Assembly: GCA_902826945.1 (NCBI GenBank)
Contig: CADEGS010000242.1
Coordinates: 1-6,262, forward strand
Origin: an uncultured bacterium
GTDB lineage: Bacteria > Planctomycetota > UBA1135 > GCA-002686595
DNA length: 6,262 nt
Direction: 5' to 3'
In this document: in pieces, positions 5,148 to 6,262 of the stretch
How positions within the stretch are numbered: the stretch's first letter is position 1
How the letters are laid out: every line of letters begins with the position of its first letter
Notes under the pieces: model-generated
Database searches by the model: none
What the model was told of the DNA's origin: nothing
The model's input: the letters and a program-made list of their open reading frames with translations, nothing else
Program-made: the position numbers and the translations under genes

Positions 5148-6262
5148 GAGCGGGATGTTGCCGTGCTTGCGCGTCGGCCCGGCCTCGACCTTGGTGCGCA
5201 GGAGCTCGAGCGCGCGGATCAGCGTCGGGCGCGTCTTGCGCGGCTCGATCACGTCGTCCACGAAGCCGCGCGCCGCCGCCATCCAGGGGTTGCTGAAGGT
5301 GCGCTCGTAGGCCGCCGTGCGCGCGGCCTCCTCGGCGGCGGGGTCGGCGGCCTCCTGGATCTCGCGCCGGTGGATGATGCGCGCCGCGCCCGAGGCGCCC
5401 ATGACCGCGATCTGCGCGCCGGGCCAGGCCAGGTTAAGGTCGGCGCGGATGTGCTTCGAGGCCATCACGTCGTACGCGCCGCCGTAGGCCTTGCGCGTGA
5501 TGACGGTCAGCTTGGGCACCGTCGCCTCGCAGTAGGCGTAGAGCAGCTTCGCGCCGTGCAGGATGATGCCGCGCCACTCCTGGTCGGTGCCCGGCAGGAA
5601 GCCCGGCACGTCCTCGAAGGTGACGAGCGGCACGTTGAACGCGTCGCAGAAGCGGATGAAGCGCGCCGCCTTGACCGAGGCGTCGATGTCGAGGCAGCCG
5701 GCCAGCACCGCGGGGTTGTTGCCGACGACGCCGACCACGTGTCCGCCCAGGCGCGCGAAGCCGACGACCATGTTGCCCGCGAAGCCGGCGTGCACCTCGA
5801 GCAGCGAGCCCTCGTCCACGACCAGCCGCATCACGGCGCGCATGTCGTAGGGCTTCGCGGGGTCGGCCGGCACGATACGGTCGAGCTCGGCCTCCTCGCG
5901 CTCGGGCGGGTCGTCGCTCGCGACGAAGGGCGGCGCCTCGGCGTTGTTCAGCGGCAGGTAGGAGACCAGCCGGCGCACGAGCGCCAGGCAGCTCCGGTCG
6001 TCGGGGCTGACGAAGTGCGCCACGCCCGAGCGCCGCGCGTGCACCTCCGCCCCGCCGAGGTCCTCCGAGGTCACCTCCTCGTGCGTCACCGTCTTGACCA
6101 CGTCGGGCCCGGTGATGTGCAGGAACGAGGTGCCCTCGACCATGCAGATGAAGTCGGTGATGGCCGGGCTGTACACCGCGCCGCCCGCGCACGGCCCGAG
6201 GATGGCCGAGATCTGCGGCACGACGCCCGAGCTCTGCACGTTGCGCCAGAAGATCTCGGCGT
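5145..6262 (-). CDS. pccB: Acyl-CoA (probably propionyl-CoA) carboxylase, carboxyltransferase beta subunit, 5'-truncated by window edge
   Basis: This is the cytoplasmic carboxyltransferase subunit that moves CO2 from carboxybiotin to an acyl-CoA. The window shows 371 codons plus the TGA stop. Family members have about 510-540 residues, so roughly 140-160 N-terminal residues lie beyond base 6262. The reading begins with AEIFWRN, matching the family's 'GEIFRRNV', so the in-frame GTG at 6239 is internal and not the start. The N-lobe oxyanion motif GPCAGGA is at 6197-6177. The C lobe holds PAKPYDMR, GCLDIDASVKAARF, VPGFLPGTDQE and RKAYGGAYDVMASK, with its second oxyanion glycines near 5483-5478. 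The C-terminus RKHGNIPL is nearly identical to animal and bacterial PCC beta. The Asp of GGAYD (codon 5471-5469) appears to match the residue reported to favour propionyl-CoA in Streptomyces PccB. This alignment is from memory. The next gene overlaps the stop by 1 nt. Methylmalonyl-CoA decarboxylase alpha (MmdA) is a close relative but is unlikely beside a biotin carboxylase. Confidence 0.95.
   Translation of the reverse strand, partial: AEIFWRNVQSSGVVPQISAILGPCAGGAVYSPAITDFICMVEGTSFLHITGPDVVKTVTHEEVTSEDLGGAEVHARRSGVAHFVSPDDRSCLALVRRLVSYLPLNNAEAPPFVASDDPPEREEAELDRIVPADPAKPYDMRAVMRLVVDEGSLLEVHAGFAGNMVVGFARLGGHVVGVVGNNPAVLAGCLDIDASVKAARFIRFCDAFNVPLVTFEDVPGFLPGTDQEWRGIILHGAKLLYAYCEATVPKLTVITRKAYGGAYDVMASKHIRADLNLAWPGAQIAVMGASGAARIIHRREIQEAADPAAEEAARTAAYERTFSNPWMAAARGFVDDVIEPRKTRPTLIRALELLRTKVEAGPTRKHGNIPL

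Noticed and set aside
5145..6239. Carboxyltransferase starting at the GTG at 6239
   Set aside because: Conserved family residues (AEIFWRN) continue upstream to the window edge, and a start here would remove much of the N-terminal lobe.
1..6262. Defence system, CRISPR array, tRNA/rRNA, transposase or integration site
   Set aside because: The five genes fill nearly the whole window, with gaps of at most 43 nt. I saw no spaced short repeats, terminal inverted repeats or RNA gene signatures.

Overview
The window comes from a very GC-rich bacterium (by eye well above 70% G+C, with nearly every third codon position G or C). All five genes lie on the minus strand and are tightly packed, so they read from the right edge to the left edge as one likely transcription unit. 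The composition, a stand-alone 'MKYxVTVDGxEH' biotin carrier, and secreted proteins ending in a 'RATNAV...VP' module suggest a Myxococcota, Planctomycetota or similar soil/sediment or metagenomic lineage. The sequence alone does not settle the phylum. No promoter is visible: the head of the unit lies beyond base 6262, and its end lies at or beyond base 1.

Right half (6262 to 3098): a three-subunit, biotin-dependent acyl-CoA carboxylase, most likely propionyl-CoA carboxylase. The order is carboxyltransferase beta subunit (5' end cut by the window), biotin carboxylase, then a separate small biotin carboxyl carrier protein. The first pair overlaps by 1 nt (TGATG) and the second by 4 nt (GTGA), so they are probably translationally coupled. 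The carboxylase subunit charges biotin on the carrier with CO2 from bicarbonate using ATP. The carboxyltransferase then moves the CO2 to an acyl-CoA, giving methylmalonyl-CoA if the substrate is propionyl-CoA.

Left half (3061 to 1): two tandem paralogues of about 500 residues. Each has a signal peptide, a DUF1028 domain (Ntn-hydrolase-like fold, function unknown) with two cysteine-bearing insertions, an Ig/invasin-like beta domain and a shared C-terminal module. In both, the predicted signal peptidase site falls immediately before the conserved Thr of the 'TWS(I/V)V' motif, so export itself could expose an N-terminal Thr nucleophile. This is the most interesting observation in the window. The link to the carboxylase genes is positional only (36-nt gap, same strand), and the left-hand pair may simply be a neighbouring unit.

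There is no gene-free stretch longer than 43 nt, and no RNA gene, CRISPR array or mobile element. Several long plus-strand open frames are GC-driven shadows and are not annotated.
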